This document shows positions 1 through 8,446 of a stretch of DNA of 64,000 nt, piece by piece (within the stretch, counting starts at the first letter, position 1; every line of letters begins with the position of its first letter). The position numbers and the translations under genes were made by a program. This DNA is from Mycolicibacterium mengxianglii. GTDB taxonomy: Bacteria; Actinomycetota; Actinomycetes; Mycobacteriales; Mycobacteriaceae. The stretch spans positions 3,782,001 through 3,846,000 of the forward strand of contig NZ_CP065373.1 of NCBI RefSeq assembly GCF_015710575.1, in the 5' to 3' direction. Under the pieces are notes generated by a model that made no database searches, was not told the DNA's origin, and was given only the letters and a program-made list of their open reading frames with translations.

Positions 1-988
1 GATGCAAAACATAGGAGCGCATCTGGTTGCCCCACGAGCTGCCGCCGTCACCCTTGAGCGCGTCCATCTCGGCGCGTTCCTCTAAACGCTTGCGCTCCAA
101 CAACTTTGCCTGTAGAACCCGCATCGCCGACACCTTGTTCTGCAGCTGCGACTTCTCGTTCTGGCAGGTCACCACGATGCCGGTCGGGATGTGGGTGAGC
201 CGGACGGCGGAGTCGGTGGTGTTCACCGACTGCCCACCCGGACCGCTGGAGCGGTAGACATCGACCCGGAGATCGCCCTCGGGAATTTCGATGTGGTCGG
301 TCGTCTCGACCACGGGCAGCACCTCGACATCGGCGAACGAGGTCTGTCGTCGGCTCTGGTTGTCGAACGGGCTGATGCGCACCAGGCGGTGAGTGCCCTG
401 CTCGACCGAGAGCGTGCCGTAGGCGTACGGGGCGTGCACCGCGAAGGTCGCGCTCTTGATGCCCGCCTCTTCTGCGTAGGACGTGTCGAAGACCTCGACG
501 GGGTAGTTGTGCTTTTCCGCCCAGCGGATGTACATCCGCATCAGCATCTCCGCCCAGTCGGCGGCGTCGACACCGCCGGCACCCGATCGGATGGTGACGA
601 CGGCTTCACGCTGGTCGTACTCGCCGGACAACAGGGTCCGCACTTCCATCGCCTCGATGTCCTCTTGCAGCGAGTGCAGTTCGTTGTCCGCCTCGGCCAG
701 GGCTTCGGTGCTGGAGGCGCCTTCTTCCTCGGCGGCCATCTCGTACAGCACCGGCAGGTCGTCGACTCGCTGCCGCAACGCCTCGACACGACGCAGTTCG
801 TTCTGGGCGTGGGACAGCTCGCTGGTCACCTTCTGGGCGCGGGTCTGGTCGTCCCACAGATTCGGATCAGAGGCCTCGTGTTCGAGTTTCTCGATCCGGT
901 CACGTAGACCCTCGACATCGAGCACCCGCTCCACAGTCGTCAGGGTGGTGTCGAGTGCGCTGATATCGGCTTGCCGGTCGAGGTCCAC
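1..988 (-). CDS. prfB: Peptide chain release factor 2 (RF2), 3' end missing
   Basis: RF2 releases finished proteins from ribosomes at UGA and UAA codons. Read on the minus strand, the frame is open from a GTG at 986-988 to the left edge, giving about 329 of the roughly 370 residues usual for RF2. The stop-codon recognition tripeptide SPF is encoded at 364-372 and the peptidyl-hydrolysis motif GGQ at 230-238, within [10 protein letters not shown]. The protein starts [10 protein letters not shown], close to mycobacterial RF2 as I recall it. There is no in-frame TGA near the start, so the programmed +1 frameshift known from E. coli prfB is absent. A TAACCT hexamer (997-1002, minus strand) lies 8 bases before the GTG, which suggests leaderless transcription. 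It is divergent from fprA. Confidence 0.97.
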   Translation of the reverse strand, partial: MDLDRQADISALDTTLTTVERVLDVEGLRDRIEKLEHEASDPNLWDDQTRAQKVTSELSHAQNELRRVEALRQRVDDLPVLYEMAAEEEGASSTEALAEADNELHSLQEDIEAMEVRTLLSGEYDQREAVVTIRSGAGGVDAADWAEMLMRMYIRWAEKHNYPVEVFDTSYAEEAGIKSATFAVHAPYAYGTLSVEQGTHRLVRISPFDNQSRRQTSFADVEVLPVVETTDHIEIPEGDLRVDVYRSSGPGGQSVNTTDSAVRLTHIPTGIVVTCQNEKSQLQNKVSAMRVLQAKLLERKRLEERAEMDALKGDGGSSWGNQMRSYVLH

Positions 989-1207
989 AGGAGTTCAGGT
1001 TACCGGCGCGCGGGATCGCTGCGACTACCGGCGGCGCATGGCTGTGACGTTTACCATCGGTTTCGTAACCAGCATGTGTACCGCGCGTCCAACACAGCCC
1101 CACCGGTGCAGCCCAAACACCGGTTGTGTCGGTCTGCGTGTGGAGTCCCGGCCGGTGCGTGACAGCCCCTTCGCGCAACGACGGGTATGGACAGAAAGCG
1201 CCTTGTC

Positions 1208-2566
1208 ATGTCTCAGACCCGCCCCCACCGCGTGGCGATCGTCGGCTCAGGACCCTCCGGATTCTTCGCCGCCGCTTCATTGTTGAAAGCCGACCCCGAC
1301 GTACGGGTCGACATGCTCGAAATGCTCCCCACGCCGTGGGGCCTGGTGCGTTCGGGGGTGGCCCCGGATCATCCGAAGATCAAGTCGATCAGCGCGCAGT
1401 TCGACAACATCGCCCAGGATCCGCGCTTCCGCTTCTTCGGAAACATCACCGTCGGCGATCACGTCCAGGCCGCCGAACTGGCAGCACGCTACGACGCGGT
1501 GGTCTACGCGGTCGGCGCCCAGTCCGACCGCCCGCTCAACATTCCCGGCGAGGACCTGCCGGGCAGTGTGGCCGCGGTCGACTTCGTGGGTTGGTACAAC
1601 GCACATCCGCATTTCGAGGAGATCGCCCCGGACCTCAGCGGCGGGCGGGCGATTGTCGTCGGGAACGGAAACGTCGCGTTGGACGTGGCGCGGGTCCTGG
1701 TGACCGATCCGTCGTCGCTGGCGGCCACCGATATCGCCGATCATGCGCTGAAGTCGCTGCATGGCCGCGGCGTGGAGGAAGTTGTCGTGGTGGGGCGGCG
1801 CGGGCCCCTACAGGCCACCTTCACCACCCTGGAGTTGCGTGAGCTCAAGGATCTGGAAGGCCTCGCCGACGTCGACGTCATCGTCGACCCCGAGGACTTC
1901 GCCGGGATCACCGACGCCGACCTGGAGGCCGCAGGCAAGACGGTGAAGCAGAACATCAAGGCGCTGCGCGCCTTTCTCGACCGGCCCACGACGCCGGGGC
2001 ATCGGCGGATCGTGTTCCGGTTCCGGACCTCGCCGATCGCGATCCACGGCACCGACCGGGTGGAGTCGGTGGTGTTGGGCAGAAACGAACTCGTCGAAGA
2101 CGGCGGCCGGATCGTGGCCAAAGACACTGGCGAGCGCGAAGAGCTGGCGGCGCAGTTGGTGGTGCGTGCGGTGGGGTATCGCGGTGTCGCGACGCCGGGA
2201 CTGCCGTTTGATGAGACGACGGGAACGATCCCGCATTCCGACGGCCGGGTGTCTGGCCGTGGAAATGAATACGTCGTCGGCTGGATCAAACGCGGGCCCT
2301 CCGGTGTCATCGGCAGCAACAAAAAGGACTCGCAGGCGACGGTCGACACACTGCTCGGCGACCTGGCTGGGGCGGACCTGCCGGAACGGCCCGACGACTA
2401 TGACAACGAACTCGTCATGTGGTTGCTGTCGCGGCAGCCGAAATTGGTCACCGATGACCACTGGCGATTGATCGACGACCACGAGCGCACCGCGGGTGAG
2501 CCACATGGCCGGCCGCGGGTGAAGTTGTCGAGTGTGGCGGAAATGTTGAAGATCGGGCACAGCTGA
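1208..2566 (+). CDS. fprA: NADPH-ferredoxin reductase FprA
   Basis: FAD enzyme that passes electrons from NADPH to ferredoxins, serving cytochromes P450 and other redox partners in the cytosol. The N-terminal dinucleotide fold has GSGPSGFFAAASLL for FAD, followed by EMLPTPWGLVRSGVAPDHP, which is highly characteristic of FprA and adrenodoxin reductases. A second fold with VVGNGNVALDVAR binds NADPH, and the C-terminal part carries GWIKRGPSGVIG. Length is about 452 residues, as in the family. I chose the ATG at 1208 because homologues begin close to the first glycine motif; an in-frame ATG at 1187 would add seven residues. It is divergent from prfB, as remembered for Rv3106/Rv3105c. Its last codon and stop lie inside the first copy of a 41-bp repeat. 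Confidence 0.97.
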   Translation: MSQTRPHRVAIVGSGPSGFFAAASLLKADPDVRVDMLEMLPTPWGLVRSGVAPDHPKIKSISAQFDNIAQDPRFRFFGNITVGDHVQAAELAARYDAVVYAVGAQSDRPLNIPGEDLPGSVAAVDFVGWYNAHPHFEEIAPDLSGGRAIVVGNGNVALDVARVLVTDPSSLAATDIADHALKSLHGRGVEEVVVVGRRGPLQATFTTLELRELKDLEGLADVDVIVDPEDFAGITDADLEAAGKTVKQNIKALRAFLDRPTTPGHRRIVFRFRTSPIAIHGTDRVESVVLGRNELVEDGGRIVAKDTGEREELAAQLVVRAVGYRGVATPGLPFDETTGTIPHSDGRVSGRGNEYVVGWIKRGPSGVIGSNKKDSQATVDTLLGDLAGADLPERPDDYDNELVMWLLSRQPKLVTDDHWRLIDDHERTAGEPHGRPRVKLSSVAEMLKIGHS

Positions 2567-2602
2567 GCGACCGATGCGCGGCGAGGCACGAGCCGCGCTG
2601 AG
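2562..2602. repeat. 41-bp direct repeat, copy 1, with internal hairpin
   Basis: This 41-base sequence recurs without mismatch at 2624-2664, a 62-base period. It begins at the last codon of fprA and includes its stop. Inside it are the inverted arms GCGCGGC and GCCGCGC around a 9-base loop, able to form a strong stem, so it may also act as an fprA terminator. It resembles the short dispersed palindromic repeats found near 13E12-type HNH genes in mycobacteria; that link is an inference. Confidence 0.9.
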
Positions 2603-2623
2603 GAGCGAAGCAATCCGACCCCG

Positions 2624-2664
2624 GCTGAGCGACCGATGCGCGGCGAGGCACGAGCCGCGCTGAG
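2624..2664. repeat. 41-bp direct repeat, copy 2
   Basis: Second perfect copy of the repeat at 2562-2602, separated from it by 21 bases. It carries the same GCGCGGC/GCCGCGC stem arms and ends 27 bases before the HNH start codon. Confidence 0.9.
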
Positions 2665-2691
2665 CCCGGCGTTTTGTCACCCGGGCGTGGC

Positions 2692-3967
2692 ATGATCGAA
2701 CGCATGTTCGATGCGATGGATGAGGCCGGGTTGATTGCCCGGATCGCGGAGTTGGAACGGCTCAAGGCCGGCGCTGCCGCAGAGCAGGCCCGGTGTGCGG
2801 TGACGTTGCAGAGCGCCCGCTGCGCTGCTGAGCAGTCCGCCGGGGTGCCGGCGCGGCGACGGGGTCGCGGGCTGGGAGCGGAGATCGCGCTGGCCCGCCG
2901 CGACAGCCCGGCCCGCGGCAACCGACATCTGGGGTTTGCCACGGCGCTGGTCAACGAGATGCCCCACACCCTGGCCGCCCTGGAAACCGGGGCCCTCTCG
3001 CCAATGGCGGGCCACCCTGATCGTGCAGGAATCGGCCTGCCTGACCGTGACCGACCGCCGCACTCTGGATGCCGAACTGTGCGCTGAGGTCTCCCAGCTC
3101 GACGGCTGGGGGGATGCCCGCATCAGCGCCGAGGCCAAAGCGATCGCCTACCGGCTCGACCCCAGGGCGGTGGTGGACCGGGCGGCCAAAGCCGACGCCG
3201 ACGCCACAGTCAGCATCCGCCCGGCACCCGAGACCATGACCTATGTGACGGCACTGCTGCCGGTCGCCCAAGGGGTGTCGGTCTACGCCAGCCTCAAAAG
3301 AGCTGCCGACACCACCGTCGATGACCGCAGCCGCGGCAAGGTCATGGCCGACACCCTGGTGGCGCGGGTCACCGGATGCGCCGCCGCTGAGGCCACGCCC
3401 ATCGCGGTCAACCTGGTGCTCTCCGATGACACCTTGCTCGGTGGTGACGAGCCGGCGCTGATCAGCGATTACGGGCCGATCCCGGCCGCGGTCGCCTGCC
3501 GCCTCGTCGACAAAGCCGTGACCGACCCGGGGTCCACTGCGACGCTGCGGCGGCTCTATGCCCGCCCTGACAGTGCGGCGTTGGTGGCCATGGAGTCACG
3601 AGCCCGCCGGTTCCCGAAAGGTTTGGCCCAGCTCATCGGGCTGCGTGATCAACGCTGCCGCACCCCGTACTGCGATGCCCCGGTCCGCCACATCGACCAC
3701 ATCACCCCGTGGGCCAAATCCGGTGCCACCAGCGCCGACAACGGCCAAGGACTGTGCGAGCAGTGCAACTACCTCAAAGAACTCGACAACTGGACAGTGC
3801 GCACCGCAGCCCAAGACTCCGGTCGGCACCGCACCACCGTCGAAACCCCCACCGGCGGACATCACCACAGCCTGGCCCCACCGATCCTGCCCGGACGCTA
3901 CAAATTCGACTACAGCGAAGTCGAAAAACACGCCCGCATCACCCTCTACGACCTACACGCCGCCTGA
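2692..3967 (+). pseudogene. 13E12-family HNH endonuclease (DUF222 + HNH), frameshifted
   Basis: Member of the DUF222/HNH family (the 13E12 repeat family), multi-copy genes in mycobacteria thought to be selfish or nuclease-like. The ATG frame from 2692 gives MIERMFDAMDEAG and runs in the family pattern to GALS at 2998-3000. One extra C at about 3001-3002 then throws it out of frame. The continuation lies one frame over (QWRATLIVQESACL) and stays open to the TGA at 3965-3967. Corrected, the product would be about 424 residues. The C-terminal HNH domain is intact: CRTPYC, the core HIDHITPW, then CEQCN, at roughly 3655-3780, so cysteines, histidines and asparagine are all present. The 3' end overlaps the convergent gene by 15 bases. 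A sequencing error at the C run would restore the gene. Confidence 0.88.
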
Positions 3968-4312
3968 CCCCGGCGGCGCGTAGGGCGGCGGCTGCGGAGG
4001 CGCCGACGGCGGTGCGAAGTTCCACTTGTCGGGGTTCTTCGGCGAGTAGACCACCGGAAAGAGCTGACCCATGGTCGGCCACTGGTGCACGTCCACAGCC
4101 ATCCGCTGGTAGACGACGTGCTCCCCCACCGTGGGACCGCTGATCACCCCGGTGATGGTGACGAATTGCTGACCGTCCACACCCTCCGGCTTAGGGCTGA
4201 CGCCCGTCACCAGCAGGGTGCCGTCGGCCAACGGTTGCCCAGGTCGCGGACCTCGTTTCATCAATCGGGGCCCGATCAACAGGGCGAACGCGCCGATTAC
4301 CAGCAAGATCAT
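3953..4312 (-). CDS. Small single-pass membrane protein, unknown function
   Basis: Product of 119 residues. Residues 1-15 (MILLVIGAFALLIGP) form one membrane segment or uncleaved anchor, followed by a basic stretch (RLMKRGPRPGQ). The rest looks like a small beta-rich domain with GTLLVTGVSP, FVTITGVISG and VGEHVVYQRMAVD, ending in a proline-rich tail (PPSAPPQPPPYAPP). I placed the start at the ATG at 4310-4312 so that the membrane segment is N-terminal; a GTG at 4325-4327 is possible. The 38-base gap to the divergent hisN suggests a shared promoter region. Its 3' end overlaps the HNH gene. I do not recognise the family; an extracytoplasmic domain on a single anchor is an inference. Confidence 0.75.
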   Translation of the reverse strand: MILLVIGAFALLIGPRLMKRGPRPGQPLADGTLLVTGVSPKPEGVDGQQFVTITGVISGPTVGEHVVYQRMAVDVHQWPTMGQLFPVVYSPKNPDKWNFAPPSAPPQPPPYAPPGSGGV

Positions 4313-4350
4313 GAAGAATTCCCACACCCGGCCATGGTAGGACTGCTGCC

Positions 4351-5130
4351 ATGACTCAAGACAATGATCTTGCGTTGGCGCTGGAGTTGGCGGATCGCGC
4401 CGACGCGGTGACGATGGACCGATACGGCGCGCTGGACTTGCGCATCGACACCAAACCCGACCTGACGCCGGTGACCGACGCGGACCGCTCGGCGGAGACA
4501 GAACTGCGCGACGCCCTGTCTCGAGAACGCCCCGACGATTTGGTCTTCGGCGAAGAGTTCGGTGGTACACCTACTTTCAACGGTCGGCAATGGGTGCTCG
4601 ACCCGATTGACGGCACCAAGAACTTCGTACGTCGAGTCCCCGTGTGGTGCACGCTGATTGCGCTTCTCGAAGATGGCGTACCCACCGTCGGCGTCGTCAG
4701 TGCGCCGGCATTGGGCCGGAGATGGTGGGCCGCCACTGGCCTGGGCGCACATTCGTCGTTCAACGGGGCGACCCGCAGGCTGTCGGTTTCCCAAGTGGCA
4801 GAACTGGAGTCGGCCAGCGTGTCGTACTCGGACCTGGTCGGCTGGGGTGAGCGGCGGGCCGACTTCCTGGCGCTGCTCGACGATGCGTGGCGGGTGCGGG
4901 CGTACGGCGACTTCTGGTCGTACTGCCTGCTGGCCGAAGGCGCGGTCGATATCACCGCAGAGCCCGAGGTGAACCTATGGGACCTCGCACCACTGGACAT
5001 CCTCATCCGCGAAGCAGGCGGGACCTTCACCAATCTCGCCGGCCAGCCCGGGCCACACGGCGGCAGCGCTGTGGCCACCAACGGGTTGCTCCATGAGCAG
5101 GTGCTCGCCCGGCTGGGGAGTGTGAACTAA
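4351..5130 (+). CDS. hisN: Histidinol-phosphatase, inositol-monophosphatase type
   Basis: Mg-dependent phosphatase of the inositol monophosphatase fold. It removes phosphate from L-histidinol phosphate in histidine synthesis, as reported for the mycobacterial enzyme Rv3137. The 259-residue product matches the family. Metal and substrate motifs are visible: GEEF (67-70), [12 protein letters not shown] (81-92, with Asp84 and Asp87) and, near the C-terminus, [17 protein letters not shown]. Start at the ATG at 4351, nine bases after a TAGGAC hexamer, so a leaderless or very short leader transcript is possible. The M. tuberculosis homologue also lies near fadE24/fadE23. Confidence 0.93.
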   Translation: MTQDNDLALALELADRADAVTMDRYGALDLRIDTKPDLTPVTDADRSAETELRDALSRERPDDLVFGEEFGGTPTFNGRQWVLDPIDGTKNFVRRVPVWCTLIALLEDGVPTVGVVSAPALGRRWWAATGLGAHSSFNGATRRLSVSQVAELESASVSYSDLVGWGERRADFLALLDDAWRVRAYGDFWSYCLLAEGAVDITAEPEVNLWDLAPLDILIREAGGTFTNLAGQPGPHGGSAVATNGLLHEQVLARLGSVN

Positions 5131-5148
5131 GTAACAGCGTCGGCCAAC

Positions 5149-5164
5149 CTTACTCTGGAGTAAG
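5149..5164. promoter_or_regulatory. Palindromic operator upstream of fadE24
   Basis: CTTACTC and GAGTAAG form a perfect 7-base inverted repeat around TG, ending 35 bases before the fadE24 ATG. The size and symmetry fit a TetR-type regulator, and an acyl-CoA-responsive regulator of the fadE24-fadE23 operon is likely. Its identity cannot be read from the sequence. Confidence 0.65.
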
Positions 5165-5199
5165 ATCGCAGGATCGCTCCCAACATTGAGGCTGCCGAC

Positions 5200-6564
5200 A
5201 TGACCAACACCCTTCCCGCCAGGTCCGAATCCGCCGTCGGGCTGCAGCAACACAAACGCAGCATGACCGATATCGGGCTGGCCATCATCACGCCGATCGT
5301 CGGCCGGGAGTTCCTGGACCGCTACAACCTGCGCGACCCGCTCAATCGCGGGTTGCGGCTGGGCGCCAGGACGATGTTTTCCGCCGCTGGCGCCTCCACC
5401 CGCCAGTTCAAACGCATCCAGGGCCTGGGCAAACCGCCGACGCGCCTGAAGGCGAGCGGGGCCGACTACTTCGACCTCACCCCTGACGCCGAGCAGAAGA
5501 TGATCGTCGACACGGTCAACGAGTTCGCCGAGGAGATCCTGCGCCCAGCGGCGCACGACGCCGACGACGCCGCGGCCTACCCATCGGATCTGATCGCCAA
5601 GGCCGCCGAACTGGGAGTGACGGCGATCAACATCCCGGAGGACTTCGACGGGATCGCCTCCCACCGCGCGACCGTGACCAACGCGCTGGTCGCCGAAGCC
5701 CTCGCCTACGGCGACATGGGTTTGGCGCTGCCCATTCTCGCGCCCGCCGGCGTGGCCGCGGCACTGACGCATTGGGGCAGCGCCGACCAACAAGCCACCT
5801 ATCTCAAGGAATTCGCCGGCGAAAACGTGCCGCAGGCGTGCCTGGCCATCGCTGAGCCACGCCCGCTGTTCGACCCCACCGCGCTGAAGACCACCGCGGT
5901 CCGCACACCGAGTGGTTATCGCATCGACGGGGTCAAGTCCCTGGTGCCCGCGGCTGCTGATGCCGAATTGTTCGTTGTTGCCGCACAATTGAACGGCAAA
6001 CCAGCCATGTTCATCGCCGAGGCCGCGACCCCCGGCGTGACCGTGACACCCGATCCGAGCATGGGCATCCGCGCGGCGGCACTCGGCAAAGTCGAATTCA
6101 CGAAAGTCAACGTCCCGCTGGCCGCCCGCCTCGGCGAGGATGATGCCGCAGACAGCGACTACTCCGAAGCCATTGCCTTGTCGCGGTTGGGGTGGGCGGC
6201 ACTGGCCGTCGGTACATCGCATGCCGTGCTCGATTACGTTGTGCCCTACGTCAAAGAGCGTCAGGCGTTCGGCGAGCCGATCGCCCGCCGCCAGTCGGTG
6301 GCGTTCATGTGCGCCAACATCGCGATCGAGCTCGATGGCCTGCGGCTGATCACCTGGCGCGGCGCCGCTCGGGCAGAGCAGGGGCTGCCATTCGCACGAG
6401 AGGCGGCGCTGGCCAAGAAACTCGGCACCGACAAGGGCATGCAGATCGGCCTCGACGGCGTGCAGTTGCTGGGCGGTCACGGCTATACGAAGGAACACCC
6501 GGTCGAGCGCTGGTACCGCGATCTACGGGCCATCGGCGTTGCCGAGGGTGTTGTCGTTCTCTAA
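5200..6564 (+). CDS. fadE24: Acyl-CoA dehydrogenase FadE24
   Basis: FAD-dependent acyl-CoA dehydrogenase for the first oxidation step of fatty-acid beta-oxidation. The 454-residue product has an N-terminal extension of about 85 residues before the dehydrogenase fold begins at YFDLTPDAEQKMIVDTVNEF. A typical C-terminal helical domain follows (VQLLGGHGYTKEHPVERWYRDLR). The protein ends GVAEGVVVL, without the usual EGT-EIQ catalytic segment seen in the next gene, so it may be the companion subunit of a heteromeric enzyme with FadE23. The start has GAGG 8 bases upstream. Gene order after hisN matches Rv3139-Rv3140. The M. tuberculosis pair is known to be induced by isoniazid. Confidence 0.93.
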   Translation: MTNTLPARSESAVGLQQHKRSMTDIGLAIITPIVGREFLDRYNLRDPLNRGLRLGARTMFSAAGASTRQFKRIQGLGKPPTRLKASGADYFDLTPDAEQKMIVDTVNEFAEEILRPAAHDADDAAAYPSDLIAKAAELGVTAINIPEDFDGIASHRATVTNALVAEALAYGDMGLALPILAPAGVAAALTHWGSADQQATYLKEFAGENVPQACLAIAEPRPLFDPTALKTTAVRTPSGYRIDGVKSLVPAAADAELFVVAAQLNGKPAMFIAEAATPGVTVTPDPSMGIRAAALGKVEFTKVNVPLAARLGEDDAADSDYSEAIALSRLGWAALAVGTSHAVLDYVVPYVKERQAFGEPIARRQSVAFMCANIAIELDGLRLITWRGAARAEQGLPFAREAALAKKLGTDKGMQIGLDGVQLLGGHGYTKEHPVERWYRDLRAIGVAEGVVVL

Positions 6565-6603
6565 CAAGCGCTCCCACGGCCAGACCAGAACAGAGGACTC
6601 CCC

Positions 6604-7827
6604 ATGGCAATCAACCTCGAAATGCCGAAGAAGCTGCAAGCAGTCATCGAGAAGGGCCACCAGGGCGCCGCCCAGATGCTGCGGCCGGTGTCGCGCAAGT
6701 ACGACCTCAAAGAGCACGCCTACCCGGTTGAACTCGACACCCTCGCCGACCTGTTCGAAGGGATCTCCGAGGCGAAGACGATCTCGTTCGCCGGCGCCGA
6801 GGCGTTCCGCGACGGCGAGCTGAGCAACTCCGGCAAGGCCCCGAATATCAACGGCGGCAACATGTCTGCGCTGCTGAATGCCCTGGAGATCGCCTGGGGC
6901 GATGTCGCGCTGCTGCTGTCGGTGCCACGGCAGGGCCTGGGCAATGCCGCCATCTCGTCGGTGGCGACCCCGGAGCAATTGGAACGGCTGGGCAGCGACG
7001 TCTGGGCGGCGATGGCGATCACCGAGCCTGGATTCGGATCGGACTCCGCCGCGGTGTCCACCACCGCCAAGCTCGACGGTGACGAGTACATCATCAACGG
7101 CGAGAAGATCTTCGTGACGGCCGGATCCCGTGCCACCCACATCGTGGTGTGGGCGACACTGGACAAGTCGCTGGGCAGGGCCGCCATCAAATCCTTCATC
7201 GTCCCGCGGGAGCACCCGGGCGTCACCGTCGAGCGCCTGGAACACAAGCTCGGCATCAAGGCATCCGATACCGCCGTCATCCGGTTCGACAATGCGCGTA
7301 TCCCGAAGGACAACCTGCTGGGTAGCCCGGAAATCCAGGTGGACAAGGGTTTTGCCGGAGTCATGGAGACCTTCGACAACACCCGGCCGATCGTTGCGGC
7401 GATGGCCGTCGGCGTGGCGCGCGCCGCTCTGGAGGATCTGCGCAAGATCCTCACCGAAGCCGGCGTCGAGATCTCCTATGACAAGCCGGCCCACGCACAG
7501 AGCGCTCCGGCTGCGGAATTCCTGCGGATGGAAGCTGATTGGGAGGCCGGCTACCTGCTGACCGTGCGGTCGGCCTGGCAGGCCGACAACAAGATCCCGA
7601 ACTCCAAAGAAGCCTCCATGGGCAAGGCCAAAGCTGCGCGGGTCGCCAGTGACATCACACTGAAGGCCGTCGAACTGGCAGGCACCCTTGGCTATTCCGA
7701 GCAGACGCTGCTGGAGAAGTGGGCGCGCGACTCCAAGATCCTGGACATCTTCGAAGGCACCCAGCAGATCCAGCAGCTGGTGATCGCTCGTCGGCTGCTC
7801 GGCATGACGTCGGCAGAACTCAAGTAG
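6604..7827 (+). CDS. fadE23: Acyl-CoA dehydrogenase FadE23
   Basis: Second subunit of the acyl-CoA dehydrogenase pair, 407 residues. It carries the FAD/substrate motifs AMAITEPGFGSDSA and the ending ILDIFEGTQQIQQLVIARRL, in which the Glu of FEGT is the likely catalytic base. It lies 39 bases after fadE24 with an AGAGGACTCCCC ribosome-binding region, so the two are cotranscribed. An alpha2-beta2 enzyme made of FadE24 and FadE23 is an inference from adjacency and from the catalytic segment being present in only one of them. The 3' end overlaps the convergent TetR gene by 8 bases. Confidence 0.94.
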   Translation: MAINLEMPKKLQAVIEKGHQGAAQMLRPVSRKYDLKEHAYPVELDTLADLFEGISEAKTISFAGAEAFRDGELSNSGKAPNINGGNMSALLNALEIAWGDVALLLSVPRQGLGNAAISSVATPEQLERLGSDVWAAMAITEPGFGSDSAAVSTTAKLDGDEYIINGEKIFVTAGSRATHIVVWATLDKSLGRAAIKSFIVPREHPGVTVERLEHKLGIKASDTAVIRFDNARIPKDNLLGSPEIQVDKGFAGVMETFDNTRPIVAAMAVGVARAALEDLRKILTEAGVEISYDKPAHAQSAPAAEFLRMEADWEAGYLLTVRSAWQADNKIPNSKEASMGKAKAARVASDITLKAVELAGTLGYSEQTLLEKWARDSKILDIFEGTQQIQQLVIARRLLGMTSAELK

Positions 7828-8380
7828 CAGCGCGATTTTCGGCGTCGACTCCGGCGATGATCCATCGGATCGCCGAATCGAAGATATCGGGCGTCTGAGC
7901 CGGTAACCCCGCCTTGACCGCCAGCGACGACGACCGGATCTCGGCGTTGGTCATGCTGATCGTGGTGTGGACCAGCACGCGGCAACATTCTCGGGCCAAC
8001 TGGTCGCGCACCCCTGCTTCCAGCAGGATGCGCAGTAGCCGGTTCACATAGCTGATGACGGCGGTGCGGTCGTCGAAAGTCATGAGCTCCGACAGATGCG
8101 GGTGGGCCAGCAGCTGGTGACGCACCGCCTGACACCACCGCAGCGCGCTGCTCTGCCACGTATCGGCCTCCTCGAATTCCACGCGCAGTGCGGCGAAGTG
8201 TCGGGCCACCAGTTCGCGAATCAGCTGCTCCTGGCTGCCCACATGCAGATACAGCGTCTTGGTCGAGCACCTGAGCTCGGCAGCAAGTCGGCGCGCGTTG
8301 ATTCCCGGTAGCCCTTCGGCATCGAGCAGTTCCTGCGCGCGTGCGTAGATGGCATCGGCGGTGGTCGAACGATCAATCAC
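7820..8380 (-). CDS. TetR-family regulator of the adjacent lyase/Mo-enzyme operon
   Basis: One-component repressor of 186 residues. The N-terminal helix-turn-helix is seen in GLPGINARRLAAELRCSTKTLYLHVGS; the helical ligand domain follows. I chose the GTG at 8378-8380 because AGGAGG sits 8 bases upstream; longer frames start inside the neighbouring operon. It is divergent from the operon starting at 8447, and the short region between holds two adjacent palindromes, so it most likely represses that operon and itself. The ligand is unknown; a CoA thioester is plausible given the target genes. Confidence 0.9.
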   Translation of the reverse strand: MIDRSTTADAIYARAQELLDAEGLPGINARRLAAELRCSTKTLYLHVGSQEQLIRELVARHFAALRVEFEEADTWQSSALRWCQAVRHQLLAHPHLSELMTFDDRTAVISYVNRLLRILLEAGVRDQLARECCRVLVHTTISMTNAEIRSSSLAVKAGLPAQTPDIFDSAIRWIIAGVDAENRAAT

Positions 8381-8405
8381 ACCGTTGCCCTCCTTTACCC
8401 TGGTT

Positions 8406-8433
8406 GCTACCGTAGCGGAAAACATCGTTTTCC
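8406..8433. promoter_or_regulatory. Tandem palindromes, probable TetR operator
   Basis: GCTAC-C-GTAGC (8406-8416) is directly followed by GGAAAAC-ATC-GTTTTCC (8417-8433). Both are perfect inverted repeats and abut exactly. They lie between the divergent TetR gene and the operon that begins 13 bases later, where bound protein would block both promoters. Confidence 0.7.
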
Positions 8434-8446
8434 AGATAGGGCTGAT

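Noticed and set aside
191..907. 238-residue plus-strand frame
   Set aside because: It is antisense to prfB, whose SPF and GGQ motifs on the minus strand are unmistakable.
4313..4570. N-terminal extension of the small membrane protein
   Set aside because: The extra 86 residues are Arg/Pro-rich, overlap hisN on the other strand and precede the membrane segment that should be N-terminal.
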